Numbered from the stretch's first letter, positions 1 through 8,251 are shown. The stretch is 64,000 bases of DNA from Acidobacteriota bacterium (GCA_019639215.1 JAHBSH010000002.1:1-64000); one strand, 5' to 3'. A program made the numbers and translations. Notes: a model not told the origin generated them from the sequence alone.

Positions 1-236
1 CGGAATTTGAGATCCTGCGTTCAATGATCGACCAAACTCAAGAGACCGTTAACGGCGACGTCCGCCTGAAACTGTACAAAGGCAACGTCACCATCACCGG
101 CCGCAAATCGCCAAATTCTTTGTATAGAGAAAGAGTTGTTACCTTCGAAGACGACGCCGGAGCCTACGACCAACACGACGCAGAAGGATTCATTAAACTG
201 CAGGCATTGAGGTTGCGATTGAGGAATATGGAATAA
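1..236 (+). CDS. argG: argininosuccinate synthase, C-terminal end (partial)
   Basis: The gene runs in from before the window; the visible frame starts at base 3 and ends with TAA at 234-236. Argininosuccinate synthase joins citrulline and aspartate using ATP in arginine synthesis, in the cytoplasm. The visible 77 residues carry the family's conserved C-terminal end: a VRLKLYKGN strand, the RKSPNSLY segment, a FEDD-x-GAY stretch and the closing [14 protein letters not shown]. The last 24 codons (165-236) occur again, about 90% identical, at 1681-1752. Family assignment is from recognised conserved blocks; the catalytic half is outside the window. Confidence 0.9.
   Translation, partial: EFEILRSMIDQTQETVNGDVRLKLYKGNVTITGRKSPNSLYRERVVTFEDDAGAYDQHDAEGFIKLQALRLRLRNME
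165..236 (+). repeat. argG 3' end, copy A of a direct repeat
   Basis: This 72-base stretch from the TAC codon to the TAA stop of argG matches 1681-1752 at 65 of 72 positions by hand alignment. It is the intact copy, continuous with the rest of argG. After the stop, both copies are followed within about 45 bases by a short similar spacer (CCTGTCG then CAG) and a new small gene. Confidence 0.85.
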
Positions 237-282
237 ACTGTATTGCTAGCGATAGGAACACCTGTCGGCAGAGAATTGGCTC

Positions 283-957
283 ATGGGAAACAACGAAAAA
301 CCGCATAAGGACAACGCTCCGGGGCCATTTTATGTGTGTGACGGATGCTGTACTGCGTGTGAACTTCCATTCACGGAAGCTCCGGAGTTGTTTGAATATG
401 ACAGCGATAATCATTGCTTTGTAAAACGCCAGCCTGAAACAAAAGATGAGTTGAACAAAATGCTTCGAGCATTATATGGAGCTGAATTGGAGTGTATTAG
501 ATACGGAGGTAGTGACCCTGAAGTTCTCCGACGGTTGGCGGAAAGCGGACAGGCACATCTCTCTGATATTACTGTCTCCGGCATCAAACAGGTTTTGCGC
601 AATCATGTTACTTTCGACGCGGTCGATCCTATTGATAAATTGCTGTTAGATAAAGATCTGGCAATTGATTTTCAGAATTACCTTCGGTCACGAACAAATG
701 AGTATCTAACTTATAAATTCACAAAGACAGTTACTGATGGTGAAAAAACCTCATTTTCTTATTCTTGGTACGAAGATAATTTTCATAAAATAGAGTTCCA
801 TTTTCTAGGGCTGCCTGAGTGCCGATGGCTGATCGTGTCCGACACATTTTTTACGGTCTATGATTGGCTGGTTGACGATGGGCGTTTTTGCAATCAACGA
901 TGGTACACGAAAGAACAGTGGAACACATCAAAGGAATGGCAGGACATACCGTGGTAA
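283..957 (+). CDS. ferredoxin-like small protein with unknown C-terminal domain
   Basis: This 224-residue protein is likely cytoplasmic, with no signal peptide or membrane segment. Its first ~85 residues look like a single-cluster ferredoxin-type domain: cysteines 19, 22, 23 and 26 in VCDGCCTAC, a later C45, and C71 followed by IRYGGSDPEVLRRL. This matches a family of small ferredoxin-like proteins often found in accessory regions. Residues ~100-224 are rich in aromatic and acidic residues and I do not recognise them. The gene starts 46 bases after argG and lies between the two argG tails, so it is probably an accessory gene. Binding of a [4Fe-4S] cluster is inferred from cysteine spacing only. 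Confidence 0.55.
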   Translation: MGNNEKPHKDNAPGPFYVCDGCCTACELPFTEAPELFEYDSDNHCFVKRQPETKDELNKMLRALYGAELECIRYGGSDPEVLRRLAESGQAHLSDITVSGIKQVLRNHVTFDAVDPIDKLLLDKDLAIDFQNYLRSRTNEYLTYKFTKTVTDGEKTSFSYSWYEDNFHKIEFHFLGLPECRWLIVSDTFFTVYDWLVDDGRFCNQRWYTKEQWNTSKEWQDIPW

Positions 958-1012
958 ATATCATAGTCTGTAGTTTTTGAGGGTCGTATTTGAATACAGC
1001 ATCTTACTCCTC

Positions 1013-1029
1013 GTGTATCTGTTATACAC
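1013..1029. promoter_or_regulatory. palindrome upstream of parD, possible operator
   Basis: GTGTAT (1013-1018) and ATACAC (1024-1029) are perfect inverted arms around five bases, about 80 bases before the antitoxin start. ParD-family ribbon-helix-helix proteins usually repress their own operon at such sites. The role here is inferred. Confidence 0.35.
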
Positions 1030-1110
1030 TTGCGTGATTCATTTTAATAGACATGACAATTCTTGCCAACATTTGCCACATCCGTGTTAATATAGCTTTG
1101 AGGTAGAGAG

Positions 1111-1359
1111 ATGAGTGTAACTACGATGAATGTGTCATTACCGGAATCAATGAAGGCGTTTGTTGATGAGCGGCTTAAGGGCGACGGTTATGGTTCGGCA
1201 AGCGAGTATGTCAGAGCTCTAATACGTTCAGACCAAAAACGCATTGAGCAGGAAAAGCTTGAAAAACTGTTGTTGGAGCGGCTTGAAAGTAAAAACGTAA
1301 AACATTGGGATGTCGAAGAACTGAGAAACGAGCTTAAACGTCGAAAAAGTAAAAAATGA
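1111..1359 (+). CDS. parD: ParD-family antitoxin (type II toxin-antitoxin)
   Basis: An 82-residue protein with an N-terminal ribbon-helix-helix fold: the beta strand TTMNVSLPESMKAFVDER is followed by helices containing YGSASEYVRALIR, the typical ParD/CopG pattern. The charged C-terminal tail (LEKLLLERLESKN onward) is expected to wrap around and neutralise the toxin. The family also binds its own promoter as a dimer. The stop overlaps the start of the downstream toxin gene by four bases (ATGA at 1356-1359), so the two are translationally coupled. A GAGG-type ribosome site precedes the ATG. The pair lies between the two copies of the argG tail. Confidence 0.88.
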   Translation: MSVTTMNVSLPESMKAFVDERLKGDGYGSASEYVRALIRSDQKRIEQEKLEKLLLERLESKNVKHWDVEELRNELKRRKSKK

Positions 1360-1673
1360 AAATTAGTTACGAAGACAATGTCTTTGAGGAACTTCTCGCT
1401 ATCTCATCCTACCTTTTTGATATTGAAGAAAACCTTGCTCAGCGATTTTTAGACTCTTGTGACGACACGTTTAAGCTAATCGCAACCAATCCTCTTATTG
1501 GAGCCCCAAACAAATTTGATTCTCCTAAACTTTCGTTGGTGCGAATGTTTAGGGTAAAAGATTTCGATAATTATTTACTCTTTTACGTTCCAATAGAAAC
1601 TGGGATCAGAATCATACATGTTATCCATTCCGCAGTAGATTATAATCGTATCTTCAGTGATGAACAGTCGTAA
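1356..1673 (+). CDS. parE: ParE/RelE-superfamily toxin
   Basis: A 105-residue protein of normal ParE length. It has the family pattern: an opening strand (MKISYEDNVFEELLAI), two helices with a run resembling FLDSCDDTFKLIATNPLIG, and closing strands with RMFRVKDFDNYLLFYVP and IRIIHVIHSAVDY. ParE toxins of this type usually poison DNA gyrase, while RelE relatives cut mRNA on the ribosome; sequence alone does not separate these here. It overlaps parD by four bases. The reading frame is intact, so the toxin is probably functional and held in check by the upstream antitoxin. Confidence 0.85.
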   Translation: MKISYEDNVFEELLAISSYLFDIEENLAQRFLDSCDDTFKLIATNPLIGAPNKFDSPKLSLVRMFRVKDFDNYLLFYVPIETGIRIIHVIHSAVDYNRIFSDEQS

Positions 1674-1680
1674 GACAGCT

Positions 1681-1752
1681 TACCACCAATACGACGCCGA
1701 AGGCTTCATCAAACTGCAGGCGTTGAGGTTGCGATTGAGGAATATGGAGTAA
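1681..1752 (+). repeat. argG 3' end, copy B (gene remnant)
   Basis: Bases 1681-1752 encode [20 protein letters not shown] plus NME and a stop, the last 23 residues of ArgG, with no start and no upstream argG sequence. It matches 165-236 at 65 of 72 bases; five of the seven differences are silent third-position changes. That pattern suggests this copy diverged while still part of a working argG, then arrived by recombination, rather than decaying after a local duplication. It starts eight bases after the parE stop codon. Confidence 0.85.
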
Positions 1753-1791
1753 TCCGTACGACAGACATTCCGGCCTGTCGCAGAAAAAGAT

Positions 1792-2208
1792 ATGAAGAAA
1801 TTTATTCACATTAAATCAGACAAGTTTCCGATTCTGCCTGGTGAAGAAGAGGAGATAATTAATGAAGGAATGTATGGAAAAGCTCTTGCAGAGTATTTGC
1901 AGGAAAAATTGACCGAGAGAGATTATACAGTACCCTTTGTTTGTGCAGAAGATTGGGGTTGGTGGGTCGAGCTTGTATTTGGTCAGATAAGATCCGGAGC
2001 TTGTATCTACGCTATGCCTGACGCGAAAGACCCTATTGAATACGTTTGTACAGACGGATTTAAGAGCGAGAGGAAGTGGAACTGGTCAAGTTTCCGCTTC
2101 GTTGACACAAAGCCTTTGGCTTCAAAATTGTATTACGACCTGACCGAGATCTTCCAGAAAGACCAGGAGATACAGATTGTAGGTATCTCCGACGACTTTC
2201 CTTTTTAA
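1792..2208 (+). CDS. conserved hypothetical protein
   Basis: A 138-residue, acidic, probably cytoplasmic protein with no signal peptide, membrane segment or recognisable catalytic motif. The N-terminal part has an acidic loop (LPGEEEEIINEGMYG), then a helix (KALAEYLQEKLTER) and a tryptophan-rich strand (AEDWGWWVELVFG). The C-terminal half has a second aromatic patch (RKWNWSSFRFVDT). It reads as a compact alpha/beta protein. The gene follows copy B of the argG tail by 39 bases, just as the ferredoxin-like gene follows copy A. It may belong to the same class of accessory genes; the function is unknown. Confidence 0.6.
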   Translation: MKKFIHIKSDKFPILPGEEEEIINEGMYGKALAEYLQEKLTERDYTVPFVCAEDWGWWVELVFGQIRSGACIYAMPDAKDPIEYVCTDGFKSERKWNWSSFRFVDTKPLASKLYYDLTEIFQKDQEIQIVGISDDFPF

Positions 2209-2257
2209 GGTATCCACTGGGTTTACATTATGGAACAGGTCAACAGGAGTTCGGATA

Positions 2258-2542
2258 ATGAAATGTTTAGCATGTGGCGGTGAGTCGATGGTTGGCGGCA
2301 TCATTATTGATTCGAATGGTGGAAAGCCATATTTCAAGCTTGATGACGTCTCGATATGGAAGAGCCTTTTCGGTGTAGGCACACGTACGATTCGAGGATA
2401 TGGCTGTGTGCGTTGCGGGCACCTTCAACTCTCTGTCGATTTTAACGAAACAGACCTGCAACGTTACCAACAGTTCGAAGGGGAACAGCCGGGCGTGCTT
2501 GAACGAATTAACTCTGATCCAAAGAATTTGAAAGGGCAATAA
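2258..2542 (+). CDS. small zinc-ribbon protein, function unknown
   Basis: A 94-residue protein with two CxxC knuckles, CLACG near residue 3 and CVRCG near residue 50, separated by a strand-rich stretch. This is the layout of a structural zinc ribbon. The C-terminal tail is charged and likely helical. No signal peptide. It starts 49 bases after the 138-residue gene and is the last gene of the accessory patch; a long gap with no gene follows. Zinc binding is inferred from cysteine spacing; nothing shows whether it binds nucleic acid or protein. Confidence 0.6.
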   Translation: MKCLACGGESMVGGIIIDSNGGKPYFKLDDVSIWKSLFGVGTRTIRGYGCVRCGHLQLSVDFNETDLQRYQQFEGEQPGVLERINSDPKNLKGQ

Positions 2543-2899
2543 TATTTCGGATACGCATAAATAACTTGCATCTTTCGGCATTTATCTATAGTCTTATTTG
2601 TTTGGTAAATCCGTGTCTCATTCATCGACGGTAGAGCCTTTGTTCCGGTTGTCGGACGGCTATGGTAAGAGCGAGAGGCGGTCACGTAACAAATAACGTC
2701 AGAAGCGGCCCGGCGTGATGGGCCACGAACGTAGAACTTCCTTGCAACCGTTTCACTGAAGAACCTCCGCGTTAGTAACTTCTTATTACATCCTGAGAGA
2801 TAGGCTCAAAAAGCTTGTCGGTTTGATCGTATCTTGAAAAAGATCATCAACTGATCAGTGCCTGAGCGTGGTTCTTTCCGTTGATAGAGATATTTTTAA
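2543..2899. other. 357-base gap before the helicase gene
   Basis: No convincing gene or tRNA is visible on either strand. A short inverted repeat GGCCC/GGGCC sits near 2709-2727. DEAD-box helicase genes often have long regulated 5' leaders, so part of this gap may be leader RNA, but nothing in the sequence proves it. Confidence 0.4.
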
Positions 2900-4099
2900 A
2901 TGACATTCAAAGACTTAGGTTTACATCCCGCTTTGACGGACAAATGTGAACAGATGGGTTATATCGACCCTACCCCTATACAAAAACGGGCGATCCCGGC
3001 TGTGCTGTCAGGCGAGGACGTGCTTGCCTGTGCAGAAACCGGAACAGGCAAGACCGCTGCATTTCTGCTGCCGATCTTGCACGGCCTGCAAAACAACAAA
3101 AACTTTCGCGGCACACGCGTTTTGGTTTTATCACCGACGCGCGAACTGGCAAATCAGACTGAGGCAGTTTGCAGATCATTCATGCCCAAAGGCGTTACCT
3201 GTGTTGCGATCATTGGCGGAGCCGGATATAAGCGTCAGATGGAGGCGCTAAAGAAAGGCGTTAATATTATAATCGCAACGCCGGGCCGCTTGATCGATTA
3301 CTTGCAGCAAGGCGTGCTTGATCTTAAAAAAGTGAATACGCTTGTCTTGGATGAAGCTGACCGTATGTTGGACATGGGTTTTCTTCCGCCTATAAAACGC
3401 ATTTTACAAGCTATTCCTGAAAAGCGGCAGACACTTTTCTTTTCGGCAACTATGTCAAAAGAGATCGAGGGCATTGCTTACTCGATGCTCAATGACCCGG
3501 CGATCATAGAGGTAAGCAAACGCGGTAAAGCAGCGGCAACCATCAGGCAAACAGCGTATCCGGTTGCTCCGCAATTTAAGATGCCGCTGCTGCTAAATCT
3601 GCTTGAGACCGAAGACTATGACCGCGTGCTGGTTTTCACCCGCACCAAACGTGGTGCTGACCGTTTGGCCCATATTCTCGAAAAACGAGATCATAAGTCG
3701 AACCGCATCCATGGAGACCGCTCCCAATCTCAGCGTGAAACTGCATTGAGAGCTTTTAGATCAGGCAAAACAAACATACTTGTTGCTACGGACGTAGCGG
3801 CACGTGGAATAGATATAGATTCCGTGTCACACGTAATAAATTACGACATACCGGAAGCTCCCGAGGACTACGTTCACCGCATTGGCCGTACAGGCCGTGC
3901 TGGAAACACCGGCAATTCGATAACGCTTTTCACGCTTGCCGAAGAACACTCAATGAAAGCAATCGAAAAACTTACGGGCGAAAAGCTAGAACGCATTCAT
4001 CTTCCGGATTTCGGAGGCCACGTTGTATTAGAGAAAAAAGCGGCGACACCACTCCGGCGTTCCAGAAGTTCGTTTAAGCGTTCAGGACGCCGCAGATAA
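2900..4099 (+). CDS. DEAD-box ATP-dependent RNA helicase, RhlE-like
   Basis: A 399-residue helicase that remodels RNA using ATP, probably in ribosome assembly or cold adaptation. Motifs in order: Q motif ending PTPIQ (24-28), Walker A AETGTGKT (45-52), PTREL (79-83), TPGR (127-130), DEAD (151-154), SAT (182-184), then in the second RecA-like domain a VFTRTKRGADRLA strand, a VATDVAARGIDI motif and HRIGRTGRAG. The short basic tail (RRSRSSFKRSGRRR) is the RNA-binding tail typical of the RhlE group. All catalytic motifs are intact. It is transcribed alone, with a hairpin terminator just downstream. Confidence 0.93.
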   Translation: MTFKDLGLHPALTDKCEQMGYIDPTPIQKRAIPAVLSGEDVLACAETGTGKTAAFLLPILHGLQNNKNFRGTRVLVLSPTRELANQTEAVCRSFMPKGVTCVAIIGGAGYKRQMEALKKGVNIIIATPGRLIDYLQQGVLDLKKVNTLVLDEADRMLDMGFLPPIKRILQAIPEKRQTLFFSATMSKEIEGIAYSMLNDPAIIEVSKRGKAAATIRQTAYPVAPQFKMPLLLNLLETEDYDRVLVFTRTKRGADRLAHILEKRDHKSNRIHGDRSQSQRETALRAFRSGKTNILVATDVAARGIDIDSVSHVINYDIPEAPEDYVHRIGRTGRAGNTGNSITLFTLAEEHSMKAIEKLTGEKLERIHLPDFGGHVVLEKKAATPLRRSRSSFKRSGRRR

Positions 4100-4130
4100 C
4101 GAGCTAATCAAGCCCGTTGCGATCATTAAA

Positions 4131-4163
4131 AGGGCAAACGTTGCACGGACGTTTGCTCTTTTT
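4131..4163 (+). terminator. Rho-independent terminator after the helicase gene
   Basis: Stem AGGGCAAACGT (4131-4141) pairs with ACGTTTGCTCT (4149-4159) with one G-T wobble around a seven-base loop, followed by a T run. Confidence 0.85.
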
Positions 4164-4315
4164 CTCATCTGACGTAAATTAAACACCCGCAATTTATTTA
4201 ACCTCTCACTCCTAATCGGTTAACATCAGCCTATGATCAACTAAACTGTGTCTGCGTAGTATTGAGCAATTCCCCTTACTAATACGATGGAAGTTTTGTA
4301 GGAGGCAAAGGTAGA

Positions 4316-4942
4316 ATGGTTATGTCGAGTTGGTTTGTGTCAATGAAAAGAATTCTTTATTTGATTTCTATGATCTGTGTGTTCGGTGTCTTTACGTACT
4401 CACGATCAACCTGTTTAGACCAAAACGGATTGAATGATGCTCAGATAAGCGATTGGGTAAGCAACGATGTGCGTTGGATAATAACTACCTATGAGGCCGA
4501 TAGCTTTTCTAGACTTACATCTGTTGCAGACCAAAAACGATTTATTAAAGATTTTTGGTTAAGAAGAGATCCGACTCCCGAAACAGATGAAAATGAATTT
4601 CTGATCGAGTATTGTGAAAGATATGCGTACACAGCTAAGTTCACCTCAGACATACCGGGATCTATCACTGACATGGGGCGGATCCATATTCTTTGGGGTT
4701 CTCCGGACCTTATCGAGATCGGAAAGGGACGTATCGATGGAGTAGATGATATCGCATATGAAAAATGGACATATAATTATGTCTTTGGTTTAGGTAGAGA
4801 TATCTCGGTAAAATTCACAGATACTGCTAGAAACAATGAATTTTGCTTATCTAAGGCAGACGCAGCAAAGCTTGAACCGTATTTCTCCGATCTAAAGAAA
4901 GGCCTATCTTCTGTAAAACAAGAACATGCTGACAACAATTGA
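4316..4942 (+). CDS. GWxTD-domain-like exported protein
   Basis: A 208-residue protein with a hydrophobic N-terminal segment (ILYLISMICVFGVF), so likely exported or membrane-anchored. It carries the GWxTD-family core known from Acidobacteriota: a WVSNDVRWIIT opening, a QKRFIKDFWLRRDPTP block, NEFLIEYCERYAYT, and PGSITDMGRIHILWGSPD. The tryptophan that names the family is replaced by serine (S116), while the T-D and G-R-I positions remain. Function of the family is not established. AGGAGG lies about ten bases before the ATG chosen; an ATG at 4343 would give a tighter signal peptide. The 3' end overlaps the next gene by 17 bases. Confidence 0.75.
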   Translation: MVMSSWFVSMKRILYLISMICVFGVFTYSRSTCLDQNGLNDAQISDWVSNDVRWIITTYEADSFSRLTSVADQKRFIKDFWLRRDPTPETDENEFLIEYCERYAYTAKFTSDIPGSITDMGRIHILWGSPDLIEIGKGRIDGVDDIAYEKWTYNYVFGLGRDISVKFTDTARNNEFCLSKADAAKLEPYFSDLKKGLSSVKQEHADNN

Positions 4943-5318
4943 GACTTGGCACACCATTGTGAGTAAAAGGGACGCGAGCAGTTTAAGTGATCTACTGGAG
5001 GATGGTGTTGTATTTTACTCGCCGGTGGTGCATACGCCGCAGGTTGGTAAGGCGATAACAACGATGTACCTCTCCGCCGCGATCCACGTTTTTGGAAATG
5101 ATAGTTTCAGATATGTGCGTGAAGTGATCAGCGAAAGCGATGCTGTTCTGGAATTTGAAACTGAGATCGACAGCATAATCGTCAACGGCGTTGATATTAT
5201 CAAATGGAACGCAGACGGTAAGATAGTCGAATTCAAAGTGATGCTCCGACCGCTAAAGGCCGTCAATCTGATCCATGAAAAAATGGCAGAGATGCTCTCT
5301 AAGGGCCGTCTGTCATAG
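4926..5318 (+). CDS. NTF2-like (SnoaL-type) protein
   Basis: A 130-residue protein with the NTF2/SnoaL cone fold pattern: N-terminal helix (ETWHTIVSKRDASSLSDLL), an EDGVVFYSPV strand, a helix around KAITTMYLSAAIHVFG, then long strands ending with NADGKIVEFKVMLRP. The family includes polyketide cyclases, isomerases and many binding-only proteins, so no substrate can be named. No signal peptide. Its start lies inside the end of the GWxTD-like gene in another frame, which implies cotranscription and coupled translation. Confidence 0.7.
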   Translation: MLTTIETWHTIVSKRDASSLSDLLEDGVVFYSPVVHTPQVGKAITTMYLSAAIHVFGNDSFRYVREVISESDAVLEFETEIDSIIVNGVDIIKWNADGKIVEFKVMLRPLKAVNLIHEKMAEMLSKGRLS

Positions 5319-5378
5319 CCATTCTTTATGAAACGTTTCTATTTTAGACTTTCATCTCTGTGCTACCATTGACCCATA

Positions 5379-6938
5379 ATGTCAGACAATTTTTCTTACG
5401 ACCGGCTTTTATACCCAAGCAAATTTTTTGTACAAACCTCACCTGACCGTCTTGCGACCCAGGCTGCGTTGTTCGGCATGGCGCCCGCAAAAGTGGAAAC
5501 ATGCAGTGTGTTGGAGCTTGGTTGCGGCGACGGATTTAACCTGATATCGCAGGCGTATCTTTTGCCAAATGCAAGATTTGTCGGTATTGATCTAGGTAAA
5601 GAACACATTGCCGAAGCAATCGCAGAAGCCGATGCTCTCGGCCTTAAGAACGTCCGATTTGCTCAGATGGACGTTATGGAAATGTCCGAAAGCAATTTTG
5701 GGAAGTTCGACTTCATCATCGCTCACGGCCTGTTCTCGTGGGTGCCTGAATTTGTCAGAGAAAAAGTTCTTGCTCTTTTCAAAGAGCTTTTGAATGAGAA
5801 CGGCGTCGGATATATAAGTTACAGCGCCGGCCCCGGAACACACGCCCGCGAAGCTGCACGGCGAGCCATGAGATTTCACACTTCGGAAATAGATGATCCG
5901 ATGGAAAAATCTTCCGAAGCATTGTCATTTCTTTCATTTCTTTCAGAAAACACGCCGGAGCGAACGATCTACAAAGCATCACTGATGAGTGAGGTGCAGC
6001 GGCACCAATCGCACTCAACCGCTGATGTTTTTCACGACGACCTTTCAGACATCAACCACGCGTTCTACTTTCATGAATTTGCAAAACTCCTGAACGATGC
6101 CGGCCTTCAATATTTGGCCGAGGCAGAACTTCACGCGATGGGAACTCATGGGCTTTCTAAAGATGCGGCGGAATTTGTAAATGCCACAGACGATGTTGTT
6201 GACCGAGAACAATACCTCGATCTATTCAGGAACAGAGAGTTTAGACAGACACTTTTTTGCCATAAAGATCTGGCTCTGCATCATGATCCTGACACATCGA
6301 TTCTGGACAATTTATTGGTCGCCAGTCCGCTTTCGCTAAAAGATCCGAGGTCTTCTATTGGTGAAAACCGCGTGGAAAAGTTTGTCGGAATGAACGGCGA
6401 AACTATAGAGATAGATATACCTTTGGCAAAAGCAGCCCTTGTGCTTCTTGGGCGCTCATGGGGAAAGGCCGTTCAGTTCAGTGAGCTTGTAAGCAAAGCC
6501 GAAGATCTGATAACAGACACTGGGAATGAACTTGAAAACAAAGATGGCCAATTAGAGATATTAAGAAAGGTGCTGATGCGTCTCGCGTTTTCAACGAACC
6601 TTGTTCAGCTTCACGTTCATCAGCCTGATGCTCCGACCGCCGTGCCTGAAAAACCAATGATAAGCAGTCTTAACCGACGACAGATGGCACGAGCGAATAA
6701 CATTCTGACCGGCCTTAACATAGACATTGCAGTTGCCGATCCTGTCTCAAGAAAAACCCTAGACCTGATGGACGGCACACGCAGGGTTGAGCAGATCGCC
6801 GAAGAACTGGCAAGTTTTGTCGCAAACAATCGAATAGAGGAAATAGATAAGAAAAAGATCTTTCTTCGCGACCTTCCGGCCTGGCTGGACAACAATATCA
6901 AACAGCTGGCTCGTCTCGGTGCCCTTTTAGGCGAATGA
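5379..6938 (+). CDS. class I methyltransferase with methyltransferase regulatory domain
   Basis: A 519-residue cytoplasmic protein. Residues ~40-180 form a SAM-dependent methyltransferase: motif I VLELGCGDGFN, motif II VGIDLG, then FAQMDVMEM and FDFIIAHGLFSWVPE, where an aspartate is replaced by histidine-glycine in the usual post-II position. The middle (~200-300) matches the regulatory domain usually fused to this group, and the C-terminal ~150 residues form a helical, acidic tail unlike the core. The substrate is unknown; relatives are annotated as small-molecule or protein methyltransferases. There is no Shine-Dalgarno sequence; an extended -10-like TGCTACCAT box lies nine bases before the ATG. 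Confidence 0.8.
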   Translation: MSDNFSYDRLLYPSKFFVQTSPDRLATQAALFGMAPAKVETCSVLELGCGDGFNLISQAYLLPNARFVGIDLGKEHIAEAIAEADALGLKNVRFAQMDVMEMSESNFGKFDFIIAHGLFSWVPEFVREKVLALFKELLNENGVGYISYSAGPGTHAREAARRAMRFHTSEIDDPMEKSSEALSFLSFLSENTPERTIYKASLMSEVQRHQSHSTADVFHDDLSDINHAFYFHEFAKLLNDAGLQYLAEAELHAMGTHGLSKDAAEFVNATDDVVDREQYLDLFRNREFRQTLFCHKDLALHHDPDTSILDNLLVASPLSLKDPRSSIGENRVEKFVGMNGETIEIDIPLAKAALVLLGRSWGKAVQFSELVSKAEDLITDTGNELENKDGQLEILRKVLMRLAFSTNLVQLHVHQPDAPTAVPEKPMISSLNRRQMARANNILTGLNIDIAVADPVSRKTLDLMDGTRRVEQIAEELASFVANNRIEEIDKKKIFLRDLPAWLDNNIKQLARLGALLGE

Positions 6939-6991
6939 TTGTTTGTCTATCAGAACATGGCGGCCTATCTCCTTAATATCAATGAATGTTG

Positions 6992-8251
6992 TCAGCTGAT
7001 AAAACCTTTGAAATTCGCAGGATCGACAGGATATTGCGGAAATAGGCCCTTCGTTTCTTTGTTTCCTAGATGCTTTGCCGCTACCTCGGCAAACACATCA
7101 CGAAAATCGGTGGTTATGCTTAGGTCGCGTCCCTCGTTCAACTGATCGTTTTTCAGTCCGCTCCATTTGCCGTAAACTTTGCCGCCTTTAACACCATTTC
7201 CCAGTACGATCATCGCGTTGCCGTGACCGTGATCTGTGCCTTGCGTTCCGTTCTCACGAGCCGTGCGGCCAAATTCTGACATTGTAAGCAAAACAACATC
7301 GTCCATCTTTTTGCCAAGGTCAGTGGCAAATGCGGAAATAGAATCAGCAAAGTCCTTTAACAAGTTCGCAAGTTGTCCGCGTGCTCCTCCCTGACGAACA
7401 TGCGTGTCCCATCCGCCTGATTCCGCAAACGCCACCTCAAGACCGACACCGGACTTTATCAACTGTGCGATCTGCATAAGCGACCGGCCAAGTCGTGTTC
7501 TGGGATAGACAGCTCCGTTTGCAGGCTTGTATTTTGCCGGATCAGCCTTTTTCAGAAAATTCATTGCATCAAAGGTGTCTTTTCCGGTTTCGCCCAATTC
7601 TTCTTTCACCTGCTGTTGATAAATTCCTTCAAAACCTCCCTTTAGGTCAGCGGCGTATGTACCGGCTTTGATCGAAAAATCGCCGAGATCGGTCATCGCA
7701 ATGGACGGAGCCTTGCCATAAAGAGAACGAGGAAGCTGTGTCGTCATCGCGACCGCACGAAATGGTGATGCCCCTTTTCCTTCATTTACTTGAAGGAGCC
7801 GGTTCAGCCAACCGTCCTTTGTTGACTTTACTCCCGGCGTGCCGGATTCCATATAATCCTGAGCGTCAAAATGCGAACGTGTATTGTCCGGAGAACCGGA
7901 AGCATTTATTATCGCCAGCCTATCAGAACTCCAAAATGGCTCCAGAGATCTCATAGAAGGGTGAAGACCGAAATAGCCGTCCAGGTCAATGGCTCCGTCA
8001 TTCTGCTTTGGCTTAGGAACGGCAATGGTACGACGTATATTGTAATACTCGCTTTCGCCGTGGGGCACGACCATGTTCAGGCCATCAACGGCGCCGCGTT
8101 GAAAAATTGTGACAAGAATCTTCTTGTTTCCACCTTTGCTGTTCAAGCTCTGCGCAGAGGCAAATTGACGCAAAACCTCAGGTGCTGCCGCCAATAATCC
8201 AAAACTTGCAAGACCTATTCCGCTTGTCTTTATAAAAAACCTTCTGTCCAT
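6992..8251 (-). CDS. DUF1501 protein, Tat-exported
   Basis: A 419-residue protein with a twin-arginine signal (DRRFFIK followed by a hydrophobic run and an AxA-like site), so it is folded before export to the periplasm. The body is a DUF1501 domain, related to the alkaline-phosphatase/sulfatase fold: an ILVTIFQRGAVDGLNMVVPH opening, HFDAQDYMESG, GGWDTHV, and the C-terminal TMSEFGRTARENGTQGTDHGHG with clustered Asp and His residues that could bind metal. These genes usually sit beside a DUF1800 gene; none is seen here. A GGAGG ribosome site precedes the ATG. It is convergent with the methyltransferase gene. Confidence 0.88.
   Translation of the reverse strand: MDRRFFIKTSGIGLASFGLLAAAPEVLRQFASAQSLNSKGGNKKILVTIFQRGAVDGLNMVVPHGESEYYNIRRTIAVPKPKQNDGAIDLDGYFGLHPSMRSLEPFWSSDRLAIINASGSPDNTRSHFDAQDYMESGTPGVKSTKDGWLNRLLQVNEGKGASPFRAVAMTTQLPRSLYGKAPSIAMTDLGDFSIKAGTYAADLKGGFEGIYQQQVKEELGETGKDTFDAMNFLKKADPAKYKPANGAVYPRTRLGRSLMQIAQLIKSGVGLEVAFAESGGWDTHVRQGGARGQLANLLKDFADSISAFATDLGKKMDDVVLLTMSEFGRTARENGTQGTDHGHGNAMIVLGNGVKGGKVYGKWSGLKNDQLNEGRDLSITTDFRDVFAEVAAKHLGNKETKGLFPQYPVDPANFKGFIS

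Noticed and set aside
193-414. Frame on the - strand covering argG end and the ferredoxin-like start
   Set aside because: It overlaps two frames with clear conserved protein patterns on the + strand and has no ribosome site or family pattern.
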